A stretch of DNA of 64,000 nucleotides from PALSA-129 sp963842505 (GTDB lineage: Bacteria > Acidobacteriota > Terriglobia > Bryobacterales > Bryobacteraceae). The notes under the pieces are model-generated. The model ran no database searches. It was given only the letters and a program-made list of their open reading frames with translations, and was not told the origin of the DNA. The DNA lies in contig CAWJGZ010000001.1 in NCBI GenBank assembly GCA_963842505.1, positions 1,736,001-1,800,000 on the forward strand. Reading direction: 5' to 3'. Position numbers and translations under genes: made by a program. Positions 17,464-26,031 of this stretch are shown here, one piece after another. Each line of letters begins with the position of its first letter. The stretch's first letter is position 1.

Positions 17464-17513
17464 CCGTGGAGCGGGCTTTCCAGCCCGCAACGCCGACATT
17501 CTTGTCGGCGCTC
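17464..17513 (+). repeat. Dispersed double-hairpin repeat, copy 4
   Basis: Begins 12 bases after the AtuA stop: CGTGGAG, the hairpin GCGGGCTTTCCAGCCCGC, AACG, and the hairpin CCGACATTCTTGTCGG. The second hairpin is identical to copy 1. It sits between the two parts of the split AtuA module. Confidence 0.8.
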
Positions 17514-17591
17514 CTCTTGGTTGCCGCCGCCGGCAGCCCGGCTGCGTTCACCCCTTCACCATACGTGCCAGAATAGTCACAGGCGTACCGC

Positions 17592-17906
17592 ATGAAGGTT
17601 CCGCTTTCGAGAATTGCCCACACCCGCTCGGGCGACAAAGGCGACACGTGTAACATCGGCGTGATCGCCTACCATGAGCGCGATTACCCGGCCCTGTTGC
17701 GTGAGGTCACCGCGGAGCGCGTGAAGCGCCATTTCGGCGATCTGGTGCAGGGCGAGGTGGAGCGTTTCGAGTTACCCAACCTGGGCGCGCTGAACTTTCT
17801 GCTGCACCGCGCGCTGGGGGGCGGCGGCACGGTTCCGCTGCGCACGGACGCCCAGGGCAAGACGTTCGGAGCTGCGCTGCTGTCGCTCGAAATCGATATT
17901 TCTTAG
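17592..17906 (+). CDS. AtuA C-terminal-like ferredoxin-fold protein
   Basis: 104 residues resembling the small domain found at the C-terminus of many AtuA proteins: LSRIAHTRSGDKGDTCNIGV at the start, then LHRALGGGGTVPLRTDAQGK and a final beta strand. The SGDKGD motif is highly conserved in this family. It has no known enzymatic role by itself. Standing 139 bases downstream of the AtuA gene, it probably acts with that protein. Confidence 0.8.
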   Translation: MKVPLSRIAHTRSGDKGDTCNIGVIAYHERDYPALLREVTAERVKRHFGDLVQGEVERFELPNLGALNFLLHRALGGGGTVPLRTDAQGKTFGAALLSLEIDIS

Positions 17907-17982
17907 CCGGAAACCCCCGATGTTATCCTTAGTCATGCCCCCCGTCCCTAACCTTTGAGGGCTAGTGAACTCCTCCGATCTA

Positions 17983-17999
17983 CTAGATACTCAATCTAG
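17983..17999. repeat. Inverted repeat upstream of the tad-type genes
   Basis: CTAGAT-actca-ATCTAG, a perfect 6-bp inverted repeat about 30 bases before the first pseudopilin gene. It could be an operator or an RNA hairpin; nothing further supports either. A second short hairpin, GCCACTGGTGGC, lies at 18016-18027. Confidence 0.35.
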
Positions 18000-18030
18000 G
18001 ACGACAATCAGCGTGCCACTGGTGGCTTAA

Positions 18031-18561
18031 ATGAACCCTAAACGAAAAGGGCGCCGGGGGAGTGAACCCATCGAGTTCACGCTCGTGCTGCTCCCGCTTC
18101 TTGCCATCCTGTTCGTGTTGGTCGACGCTTCCTGGGCGATCTTTGCCAAATCCACGCTGATGTACGCGGTCCGCACCGGGGTCCGCGTGGGGATCACGAT
18201 CACCGGCACCCAGGCCACTGCCGCGAACGAAACACTTACCCAAATGGTGAAAGATACCGTGCAGGCGAATGCCCAGGGATTCCTGAAAGGCACCACCGGC
18301 CGCGCCTACATTCAAGTGCACTATTTTGCACAGGATTCGACATCCTCCACCGGTTTGACCGATGTTTCCAGCCAACCGAACGGCAACGCCCCAGGCAACG
18401 TTATGCAAGTCTCAGTGAGCAATTTCCCGCTTCCCGGATTGGTGCCTCGCATTTATAGCTGGTTAACTAAGGCCGACACTAGTGCGACCAACCTGAACGC
18501 AGTCTCCGCGGACCGGATCGAGCCTTCCGGAGACACGCCGCCCATTGGGGTGGCTCCCTAG
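18031..18561 (+). CDS. TadE-like minor pseudopilin
   Basis: 176 residues. A short basic leader ends in RRGSEPIEFTLVLLPLLAILFVLVDASWAIF, the TadE-type processing site: Gly, then the +5 glutamate of the EF motif, followed by one transmembrane helix. The rest is periplasmic. TadE and TadF proteins are minor pilins of the Tad/Flp tight-adherence system, processed by a TadV-like peptidase. It is first in a run of three similar genes. No CpaF, TadB/C or secretin is present nearby. Confidence 0.8.
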   Translation: MNPKRKGRRGSEPIEFTLVLLPLLAILFVLVDASWAIFAKSTLMYAVRTGVRVGITITGTQATAANETLTQMVKDTVQANAQGFLKGTTGRAYIQVHYFAQDSTSSTGLTDVSSQPNGNAPGNVMQVSVSNFPLPGLVPRIYSWLTKADTSATNLNAVSADRIEPSGDTPPIGVAP

Positions 18562-18575
18562 GATGGGAGAATCGG

Positions 18576-19244
18576 ATGAGACGAAACCTCCAAAGGGGTG
18601 CTGCTTACGTTGAGTTTGGCCTGTCCCTGCTGGTCCTGAGCCCGCTGCTTCTCGGTGTGGTCGGTCTTGGGCTTAGCATGCACCGGCAATTGCAAACCGT
18701 TCAGTTGGCGCGCGATGCCGGACACATGTTCGCCCGCAGTATCGATTTCACCCTGCTAGGCAACCAGCAGATTCTGAGTGACGTCGCCGGTGCGCTCGAC
18801 CTGACCGCCACCGCGCCTTCAATTACCGGAACAGCGGGCTCGGGCAATTCCGTAGTCATTCTATCGACTGTCCGGTACGTTGACGTCAGTGCATGTTCTC
18901 TGGCCGGTAAGGTCGATACGCATGGCAACCCGAGCGGTTGCACGAACTATCAGCAATGGGTGTTCGCCGAGCGGTTGGTGATCGGCAACAGCACGCTCCG
19001 CACCAGCAATCTGGGAACCCCAGCCTCTTCAATCGTCACTTCGAATGGATCAATCGCCATTACGGATCAGGTGACCAATACCACCGATGTAGCGAATGTC
19101 TCCGGCTTCAACCCGTGGAGCAGCGTCTCTAGCACGGGGCTGCCCTCGGGACAAATTGTCTATGTCTCCGAGGCCGCGGGCCTCGGATTTCGAATGCCCC
19201 CATTTAGCACGGGCACTAACACTTACGCGCGAGTCTATTTTTGA
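18576..19244 (+). CDS. TadE/TadF-like pseudopilin
   Basis: 222 residues with the N-terminus RGAAYVEFGLSLLVLSPLLLGVVGLGLSM: the Gly-(x)-EF processing motif and a single transmembrane segment, then a secreted domain rich in S, T, N and G. It starts 14 bases after the upstream pseudopilin gene and its stop region abuts the next gene. Membership in the TadE family is by motif and context; the periplasmic domain is not recognised. Confidence 0.75.
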   Translation: MRRNLQRGAAYVEFGLSLLVLSPLLLGVVGLGLSMHRQLQTVQLARDAGHMFARSIDFTLLGNQQILSDVAGALDLTATAPSITGTAGSGNSVVILSTVRYVDVSACSLAGKVDTHGNPSGCTNYQQWVFAERLVIGNSTLRTSNLGTPASSIVTSNGSIAITDQVTNTTDVANVSGFNPWSSVSSTGLPSGQIVYVSEAAGLGFRMPPFSTGTNTYARVYF

Positions 19245-19267
19245 ACGATTTCCTGGAGTCTATCCAC

Positions 19268-20908
19268 ATGGCCAAACAGACACGTTCCAAGTGGGGCCGG
19301 CGCGGCAGCGTGATCGTCTTTCTCACGCTGGCACTGCCGTTTTTCGTTGGCTTAGTCGGACTCGGCATTGATGCCACAATCTGCTACATCGTCCAAACGG
19401 AGCTTTCCGCGGCTGTCGACGGAGCGGCTTTGGGTACCGGCCGTCTGCTCAGCACCAGCGCCAACCCCTCGGACATCGCCAACGAGTTTCTGGCGGCTAA
19501 CTTCCCCATCGGCCAGGCCGGATCCTGGGGATCCTACAATCTCTCGACCAACGTTGTAGTCACCACCGGCATCACCAAGACGGTGGCCATCAACGCCGTG
19601 GTCAACGTCCCGCTGGTGTTCATGCGGCTGCTCGGGCAGACCGCGGCCACGGTTACGGCCGCCGCCACCGCTACCCGCCGCGATGCGCGCATCGAGTTCG
19701 TGATCGACCGCTCCGGCTCGATGAATACATCCGACGGCGCAGGCAGCACGGTAATTGCGGACGTCATTACAAAGGCGAAGAGCTTCACCGAGCAATTCAC
19801 CAGTTGCCAGTCATCCTCCTGTACGGATACACTCGATTACGACGAGCTGGGGCTGGTGGTTTTCAGCGGCAGCGCCGTAGTCGGCTACCCGACCACCCCT
19901 TGGCCCGCCCCTCAAGCCACGAACGGCGGGGGCGGTCCTGACATTTATTTCTATAACGGCGCCACCACCGACATGGTGCACCAGCTAACGGCCGTTTCAG
20001 CGGGTGGCGGCACCGCCATGGGCGAGGGGCTGGCCCTGGCATATATCGAATTGCAGAAGACCCATGTGCGGGACCTGGCGGCTTACGGCGCCGATACCCG
20101 CATGAATGCGGTCGTGCTCTTTACCGACGGCGTGCCCTCGTCTACGGTGACCTATCTGAACCGAAACAGCAATCACGTGATCAGCGGCGGCAGTGGCTGC
20201 AAATACCCGCAGGATACTGTCACGCCCACTAATCCGATCTATGGCTACGTCGTTGTGACTGGCAGTCCACCCTATTCCTCACAAAGCACCGAGGCCCTTT
20301 ATCAGCTTGCGAGTCTCGTTAGCACCGAAAGCTCGGCCTCATGGATGGGCGACCCGACCGGGGACTACAGTTCCCCCCCGTCCACTCCCTCTCCGACCAG
20401 TTGTAGTAGTAGTGGCTGGGGTAACCAAAGCAATCTGTCCGCCATTCCTTCTTTCGATAAATATGGCTGGGCCCTGACCCCGAATGTGACCAATGGAACG
20501 AACGGTTACCTGTTTTCCTCAATCACCGGCGATTCGAGCGCAACCAGCATTTATAACGGGACTGCCTTCAGCACTTCCAACGCAACCAAGGCTTACCAAT
20601 GGGGGCTGGCGGGATGGGACGAAGTCGACAATGTTGCCGAGGCCATTCGCAGCGACTCCAACTATACGGCCCGGGGCGAAAGCAGCCCGATACCCATTAC
20701 CATCTACACCATAGGCTACACGGGCAACGGGGGCACCGATGGCGGCCTGCTCCAGAAAATCGCCAATGTCAGCGGTTGTAGCGTGAACGGCTACTCCTGC
20801 TCTATGGCCAGCGAGAAACAAGGTCTCTACGCCCAAGCCAGCAACGCAGCCGAAATCGCTAATGCGTTCAATACCATTCTCACCGCCATACTGCGCCTGG
20901 CCCACTGA
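19268..20908 (+). CDS. TadG-like pilus-associated protein with von Willebrand A domain
   Basis: About 546 residues. The N-terminal RRGSVIVFLTLALPFFVGLVGLGIDAT is the TadG-type anchor; FVIDRSGSMN near residue 147 is a complete MIDAS motif (DxSxS) of a von Willebrand A domain, with the later GGGTAMGEGL threonine and FTDGVPS aspartate. The insert after the VWA core is S/T/G/N-rich with several cysteines. TadG proteins anchor or present the Flp/Tad pilus and may bind metal-dependent ligands. ATG 19268 has GGAG upstream; a TTG overlapping the previous stop is an alternative start. Confidence 0.8.
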   Translation: MAKQTRSKWGRRGSVIVFLTLALPFFVGLVGLGIDATICYIVQTELSAAVDGAALGTGRLLSTSANPSDIANEFLAANFPIGQAGSWGSYNLSTNVVVTTGITKTVAINAVVNVPLVFMRLLGQTAATVTAAATATRRDARIEFVIDRSGSMNTSDGAGSTVIADVITKAKSFTEQFTSCQSSSCTDTLDYDELGLVVFSGSAVVGYPTTPWPAPQATNGGGGPDIYFYNGATTDMVHQLTAVSAGGGTAMGEGLALAYIELQKTHVRDLAAYGADTRMNAVVLFTDGVPSSTVTYLNRNSNHVISGGSGCKYPQDTVTPTNPIYGYVVVTGSPPYSSQSTEALYQLASLVSTESSASWMGDPTGDYSSPPSTPSPTSCSSSGWGNQSNLSAIPSFDKYGWALTPNVTNGTNGYLFSSITGDSSATSIYNGTAFSTSNATKAYQWGLAGWDEVDNVAEAIRSDSNYTARGESSPIPITIYTIGYTGNGGTDGGLLQKIANVSGCSVNGYSCSMASEKQGLYAQASNAAEIANAFNTILTAILRLAH

Positions 20909-21011
20909 GAAGTAGTCCAATCCGGGGTTGCGCCACCGAAGGTCGCCCGGGGTTTGCGCAGGCTCCGCCGGCGCCCACGGCCCCCATTTTCATCGAACGC
21001 CCACTTACGCA

Positions 21012-21072
21012 CGCCCCCGAACAGAACCGCGACCGTCAGGGAGCGGCCTTCGCGATCCACAAACGGTATTGA
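21012..21072 (+). repeat. ~60-bp repeat (CAGAACCGCGACC family), copy 1
   Basis: CGCCCCCGAACAGAACCGCG, then ACCGTCAGGGAGCGGCCTTC and GCG, a variable hexamer, and AAACGGTATTGA. It matches copy 2 almost perfectly over 61 bases. Confidence 0.8.
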
Positions 21073-21207
21073 CAAAACGGTGCACTGACCCTAGCTCGTA
21101 GGGCGCCACGGCGTAAGCCGTATGGAACCGTTCGCGGATCGATACACCCCTGGAGCGGGCCGTAAGTGTTCGTCACAGCCGCTGCTACGCTCTCAGCCAT
21201 TGCCCTG

Positions 21208-21268
21208 CGCCCCCGAACAGAACCGCGACCGTCAGGGAGCGGCCTTCGCGGAGCACGAACGGTATTGA
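21208..21268 (+). repeat. ~60-bp repeat (CAGAACCGCGACC family), copy 2
   Basis: A direct repeat of copy 1, 196 bases further on. A shorter relative occurs at 34767-34800. Confidence 0.8.
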
Positions 21269-21292
21269 TCTGGTCTATATTGATCTGGTCTA
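21263..21292 (+). repeat. 15-bp perfect tandem duplication
   Basis: TATTGATCTGGTCTA occurs twice with no gap and runs into AATG, creating TATAAT at 21291-21296. It overlaps the end of the 60-bp repeat copy 2. It may place or move a -10 element in front of the hydratase gene, but no well-spaced -35 is seen. Confidence 0.6.
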
Positions 21293-21360
21293 TAATGAAG
21301 CCACGGCGTGAGCTCCGCGCGCCGCCCGTTTCGCTCTGCCTGCCTTCTGCTGCGAACTCG

Positions 21361-22137
21361 ATGGCCCCCGTTCTCGAATCCGTCTTGCAGGCCCGCGTCT
21401 TGCGCGTAACCCTCAACCGGCCCGCGAAGCGCAACGCCCTGAGTTCGCAACTGTGCCTGGAACTCACCCGCGTGCTCGATCAGGCCGCGGCCGATCCGTC
21501 CGTCGGGGCCATCCTCCTTTGTGCCAACGGACCAGCCTTCTGCGCCGGGATGGACCTCGACGAGATCGGGCCCTCCGCCACGGAAACCATCGATATCGCC
21601 CACGAGCGGTTGTTCACCATCGGTGCGCGCCTGGCCGTGCCTATTGTGGCGGCCGTGGCCGGTCCGGCGCTCGGCGGCGGCACTGGGTTGGTGGCCAACT
21701 GCCACGTGGTGATTGCGTCGGAAACCGCTGCCTTCGGGCTCACCGAAATCCGCCTGGGTTTGTGGCCGTTTCTGGTCTTCCGCGCGGTGTCGGCGGCGCT
21801 CGGCGAACGCCGCACCACCGAACTGGCGCTCACCGGCAGGGTCTTCGGCCCCGCGGAGGCGCGCGAATGGGGTTTGGTTCATGAAGTAGTCGAAGGTGCG
21901 GCGTCGGATCTCGACCGCCGCGCTGCTGAGGTGGCCGCGCGGATCGCGGCTTCCAGCCCCACCGCCATCCGCGGCGGGCTCGGCTTTTTGCGGCAAGTGC
22001 GCGGCCTGAATTGGGAGCAGGCTGGCCTCGCGGCGCGCCGCGTCCGCGACCAGCTTTTCGCCAGTCCCGACTTCCAGGAGGGCATTCGGGCGTTCCGGGA
22101 GAAACGGGCCCCGCAGTGGCCCTCTATAGGCTCTTGA
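21361..22137 (+). CDS. Enoyl-CoA hydratase/isomerase family protein
   Basis: 258 residues of the crotonase fold: LNRPAKRNALSSQL near the start, the oxyanion-hole motifs CAGMDLDEI and GPALGGGTGLVANCHVVIAS, and FGLTEIRLGLWPF. In hydratases the two catalytic glutamates are expected near the GGG-containing helix and the ELRLG segment; here LTEIRLGLWP supplies one. It could hydrate or isomerise an enoyl-CoA or be an AtuE/LiuC-type hydratase serving the carboxylase/AtuA genes at 14.5-17.9 kb, though the pilin genes lie between. Start chosen at ATG 21361. Confidence 0.85.
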   Translation: MAPVLESVLQARVLRVTLNRPAKRNALSSQLCLELTRVLDQAAADPSVGAILLCANGPAFCAGMDLDEIGPSATETIDIAHERLFTIGARLAVPIVAAVAGPALGGGTGLVANCHVVIASETAAFGLTEIRLGLWPFLVFRAVSAALGERRTTELALTGRVFGPAEAREWGLVHEVVEGAASDLDRRAAEVAARIAASSPTAIRGGLGFLRQVRGLNWEQAGLAARRVRDQLFASPDFQEGIRAFREKRAPQWPSIGS

Positions 22138-22201
22138 GGATATGCGCCCCAACATATTGTGGGCCTTGACAAATGGGCACTGTTAACTGTGGTGGATGTA
22201 C

Positions 22202-22230
22202 TTTACTTTTCGTCTCTGCGCGTTTAGTAT
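22202..22230 (+). promoter_or_regulatory. Candidate smc promoter
   Basis: TTTACT and TAGTAT separated by 17 bases, about 33 bases before the smc start. A consensus TTGACA at 22166-22171 has no matching -10. Confidence 0.4.
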
Positions 22231-22262
22231 AGTTACAACGCCCCCGAGCCGAGGATAATGCT

Positions 22263-25200
22263 TTGCTCAAACTGAAACGCATAGAACTACAAGGATTTAA
22301 ATCCTTTTGCGAACGCACCGAGCTCCGTTTCCATGGCGAAGGCATTGCCGGAATCGTGGGACCGAACGGTTGTGGCAAGTCCAACCTCAGCGATGCCATC
22401 AGTTGGGTTCTCGGCGAACAATCGGCCAAGAGCCTGCGCGGCACCCGCATGGAAGACGTGATCTTCGCCGGCACACAGAGTCGCAAGGCGCTCGGCATGG
22501 CCTCGGTGACCATGACCCTGATCGACCCGGAGATCTACCACCCCCACGTGGTCCACAAGCCACAGCCGGTGGAAGGCGGGCAGCCCCCTAAGAGCGGCGA
22601 AGTGACCATCACGCGCCGTCTGTTCCGCTCGGGTGAAAGCGAATACCTGATCGATGGCCGCAGTGCGCGCCTGCGCGACATCCAGGACATCTTCATGGGG
22701 ACCGGCCTGGGTCCGGAGAGCTACGCCATCATTGAGCAGGGCCGCATCGGACAGACTCTGAGCTCGAAGCCTCAGGACCGGCGCTCGCTCATCGAAGAGG
22801 CCGCCGGTATCACCAGGTTCAAAACGCGCAAACGGCTCGCGGAAGCCAAACTGGAAGGCGCCAAGCAGAACCTGGCGCGGGTCTACGACATTCTGGAGGA
22901 AGTCACCCGTCAGGTCAATTCGCTGAAGCGGCAAGCCTCCAAGGCGCGGCGCTACGGCGAGCTGAAAAGCGAATTGGAAGGACGCCTGCGGGTGGTGCTG
23001 TCCGGCAAATATCGCTGGCTGGAGCGCGATGCCGCCAAGACTGCCCTCGACCTTAACCTGGCGGCCTCCGAACTGAAATCGCTAGCCGGCCAGGTGGCTG
23101 AGCGTGAGCGCCAGCACGAAGAGCGGCAAACCGCGTGCTACTCCACCGTGCGGCAGCTCACCGCCGCGCGGCAGCAACTGGCGGAGTTGAATCTCGAAGC
23201 CGAACGGACGCGCGGGCGCCTGCAATCGCAAGTCAAGGAGAGCGGCTCCATCGAGCAGCGCATCGCGCAGGCGGAGAAGGAATCGCGCGATCTGGCCCTG
23301 CGCCTGGACGCGCTCGGCCAGGAAATCTCTTCGCACCAGAAGAACCTGGACGCGCTCGAAGAGCAGACCACCCAGGCGCGCGGCCGCATGCAGGAAATTA
23401 ACCTCCAGCGGGAAACCTTGCAGGCGCGCGTGCGGGAGCGCGAGCAGGCCATCGAAACCGGGCGCCAGGCCATTCTGCGCCTGCTGGGCGAAGCCTCCAC
23501 GCTCAAGAATCAACTCGCGCAGGTGGAAGAATACCTGGCCGGGATTGAGCGCGAGACGGCGCGGTCCGGGCGCGAGGAGCAGGTAGCCGTCGCGGAAATC
23601 GCTCGTCTGGAAACCGCCCGCCGGCAGCTTTCGGAAACCGCCGCGCAGCGCCAACTGGAGTTGGAATCCGTCACCAGTGAGCGCCGGCGCACCGAGGAGA
23701 ATCTGGGCGAGCGCCGTAATCGGAAGGAGGAATTGCGCCGCATCATCGATGGCTTGAAGAATGAAGTCTCGCAGATCCGCGCCCGCAAGGAATCGCTCGA
23801 ACAGGTGCTGGCGCATCGCACCTATACCGCGGAATCGGTGAAGCGCTTATTCGCCGCGCTCGAAAAAGGCAAGGTTGCGGACCTGCAGCCGCTGGGCGTG
23901 CTGGCGGATTACGTGGAAGTCGACCCGCAGTTCGAAAAACCCACCGAGGAATTCCTGCACGACGAACTGGAATACGTCGTGGTGGAGAACTGGCAGCAAG
24001 CCGAGCGCGGAGTCGATTTCGTCCGCGCGGAGCTCGATGGGCGCGCCACCTTCCTGGTCCACCCCGAGCCCAACGGGCATGTCTGCAGTCGTCTTCCCGA
24101 GCCGGCCATTGGTCCGGAAACCGGCATCGCCGCGCGCCTCAGCGAATCGCTGCGCCTCACCAACGGGTTCCGCGATCGCGTCGTGGACCTGCTGCCGCGG
24201 CTTTCGCTGTGCTTCCTGGCGGAGGACCGCGCCTCCGCGCAGCGCCTTTCCACCGCCTATCCGCACCTCTATTTCCTGATGCCCGACGGCGTCTGTTACC
24301 ACGGCCATACCGTCACCGGCGGCAAAAAATCGGGCGCCGGCCCGCTGGCCATGAAGCGCGAAGCCCGCGAACTGGCGGCAGCTCTCGCCGCACGGCAGAA
24401 CGCGCTCGATGAGCAACTGGCGCTTCTCGACGCCGTCAGCCAGGAAATCATCGGCCTGGAAGCCGAACTGGAACGCCTGCGCGCCGTGCAGCAGGCGCGC
24501 GAAAAAGACCGCGTGGCGCTGGAGCACGACATGCGCAAGCTGGCCGACGACCTGTCGCGTACCAACTCGCGCCTTTCCGTGGCGCGCCTGGATCTGGAAC
24601 GCCTGCGCCGCGATGCCGAAAAATCGGCCGAACAACGCCGCAAGAATTGCGCCGCCATCGAAGAAAAAGACGCGCTGCGCGCTGCCCGCGAAGCTTCGCT
24701 CGAAGCCGAACGGCAGGAGCTCGAGAAACTCGAAACTCAGGCGGCCACCGTCGGCGAAGAATACGCCGCGACGCGCGCCCAACTGGCCGGCCTGGAGGAA
24801 CGCCATCGCGGGGAACGCTCCGCCATGGGCCGCCTGGAGCAGCAGTTCCGCGAAACCTCCGCCCGCCGCAACGCCATCGCCCCCGAAATCGAGCGCCTCG
24901 GCGTTGAACGTGCCCGCCTGCTGGCCGACAATATCCAGCTCGATCAGCGAACCACTGAGCTGTCCGCGGAGATCACCGCGCAGGACGCCCGCGTCCTTGA
25001 AATGACTTCCCAGGAAGCCGCCATGCGCGAAGCCTTGCGCGCCGGCGAAGAGGATCTCAAAGCCTTGCGCGCGCTGGTGCAGGCGAGCCACGAAAAACGC
25101 TCGCAAATTGAAGTCGAGCTGGTGCGTAAGCAGTCCGAACTGAAGTTTCTGGACGAAACCAGCCGCAAGGAACTCAACTGCCCCGTGATGGAGTTGGCCC

Positions 25201-25901
25201 CGGCCGACGATCCCGTGCCCGATGCCGATGCCATCGCCGAGGCCGAGCAGGCCTGCAACGCTGTCCGCGACCGCATCGAGGCTCTCGGTCCGGTCAACGC
25301 CGCCGCCATGGAAGAGTTCCAGGAAGCCCAGGCGCGCCACGATTTCCTGAGCGCCCAACGGCAGGATCTGATCGATTCCATCCGCGATACCGAGAAAGCC
25401 ATTCAGGAGATCGACACCGTGTCGCGCCAGAAGTTCGCCGAGGCTTTTGAAGCCATCAATGCGAATTTCCGCGAAGCCTTCCATACCTTGTTCGGCGGCG
25501 GCACCGGTGAGATGCACCTCACCGACCAGGAGAATCTCGCTGATTCTGGCGTCGACCTCATCTGCTCTCCGCCCGGCAAGCGCCTGCAGAACGTCCTGTT
25601 GCTTTCCGGCGGCGAAAAAGCCCTGGCCGCCGTAGCCCTGCTCATGGCTATTTTCAAATACCAGCCCAGCCCCTTCTGCATAATGGACGAAGTGGACGCG
25701 CCCCTGGACGAAGTCAATACCGGAAGGCTCAACAGGCTATTGCAGGAAATGTCGGAGGAGACCCAGTTCATTGTGATCACCCACTCCAAACGCACCATGG
25801 AAGCTGCCCAGGTGCTCTACGGCGTGACGATGCAGGAACCTGGCGTGTCGCGCCTGGTATCGGTGAAGTTCCACGGAGAAGCCGCCGCCCCGGCGGCATA
25901 A
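22263..25901 (+). CDS. smc: Chromosome segregation protein SMC
   Basis: 1212 residues, the normal size. The N-terminal head has the Walker A GPNGCGKSN (residues 33-41) and the RKALGMASVTM strand; two long coiled coils flank a hinge around residues 520-680; the C-terminal head has the ABC signature LLLSGGEKALAAVAL (around 1112) and the Walker B FCIMDEVDAPLDE. SMC with ScpA and ScpB compacts and segregates the chromosome. The start is TTG, preceded by GAGG; the ATG five bases upstream is out of frame. scpA and scpB are not adjacent. Confidence 0.96.
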   Translation: MLKLKRIELQGFKSFCERTELRFHGEGIAGIVGPNGCGKSNLSDAISWVLGEQSAKSLRGTRMEDVIFAGTQSRKALGMASVTMTLIDPEIYHPHVVHKPQPVEGGQPPKSGEVTITRRLFRSGESEYLIDGRSARLRDIQDIFMGTGLGPESYAIIEQGRIGQTLSSKPQDRRSLIEEAAGITRFKTRKRLAEAKLEGAKQNLARVYDILEEVTRQVNSLKRQASKARRYGELKSELEGRLRVVLSGKYRWLERDAAKTALDLNLAASELKSLAGQVAERERQHEERQTACYSTVRQLTAARQQLAELNLEAERTRGRLQSQVKESGSIEQRIAQAEKESRDLALRLDALGQEISSHQKNLDALEEQTTQARGRMQEINLQRETLQARVREREQAIETGRQAILRLLGEASTLKNQLAQVEEYLAGIERETARSGREEQVAVAEIARLETARRQLSETAAQRQLELESVTSERRRTEENLGERRNRKEELRRIIDGLKNEVSQIRARKESLEQVLAHRTYTAESVKRLFAALEKGKVADLQPLGVLADYVEVDPQFEKPTEEFLHDELEYVVVENWQQAERGVDFVRAELDGRATFLVHPEPNGHVCSRLPEPAIGPETGIAARLSESLRLTNGFRDRVVDLLPRLSLCFLAEDRASAQRLSTAYPHLYFLMPDGVCYHGHTVTGGKKSGAGPLAMKREARELAAALAARQNALDEQLALLDAVSQEIIGLEAELERLRAVQQAREKDRVALEHDMRKLADDLSRTNSRLSVARLDLERLRRDAEKSAEQRRKNCAAIEEKDALRAAREASLEAERQELEKLETQAATVGEEYAATRAQLAGLEERHRGERSAMGRLEQQFRETSARRNAIAPEIERLGVERARLLADNIQLDQRTTELSAEITAQDARVLEMTSQEAAMREALRAGEEDLKALRALVQASHEKRSQIEVELVRKQSELKFLDETSRKELNCPVMELAPADDPVPDADAIAEAEQACNAVRDRIEALGPVNAAAMEEFQEAQARHDFLSAQRQDLIDSIRDTEKAIQEIDTVSRQKFAEAFEAINANFREAFHTLFGGGTGEMHLTDQENLADSGVDLICSPPGKRLQNVLLLSGGEKALAAVALLMAIFKYQPSPFCIMDEVDAPLDEVNTGRLNRLLQEMSEETQFIVITHSKRTMEAAQVLYGVTMQEPGVSRLVSVKFHGEAAAPAA

Positions 25902-25911
25902 CGCCCAGTGA

Positions 25912-25958
25912 TGTGGAGCGGGCTTTCCAGCCCGCAACGCCGACATTCCTGTCGGCGG
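25912..25958 (+). repeat. Dispersed double-hairpin repeat, copy 5
   Basis: Starts 11 bases after the smc stop: TGTGGAG, GCGGGCTTTCCAGCCCGC, AACG, CCGACATTCCTGTCGG. Its first hairpin is identical to that of copy 4. It lies between two convergent genes. Confidence 0.8.
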
Positions 25959-26031
25959 GCCTCGGCTGGCATCTTGCAGCCGCTTGAGCCTGTTTCTTGG
26001 CCCGCCTTGCGGAGCCTGCGCTTGCCAGCCG

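Larger units (their letters stand above)
20909..21360. other. Repeat-rich intergenic region
   Basis: This 450-base gap holds two direct copies of a ~60-bp repeat (21012-21072, 21208-21268) and a 15-bp tandem duplication (21263-21292) that ends in TATAAT. An in-frame ATG at 21295 would lengthen the enoyl-CoA hydratase by 22 residues of unconvincing sequence. No separate gene is seen. Confidence 0.6.

Noticed and set aside
17907..18030. Possible cyclic-di-GMP riboswitch before the Tad-type genes
   Set aside because: The conserved GEMM core and tetraloop-receptor segments are absent; only two short hairpins are present.
23847..25517. A 556-codon minus-strand frame inside smc
   Set aside because: Antisense shadow of the SMC coiled coil, where repetitive codon usage suppresses stops.
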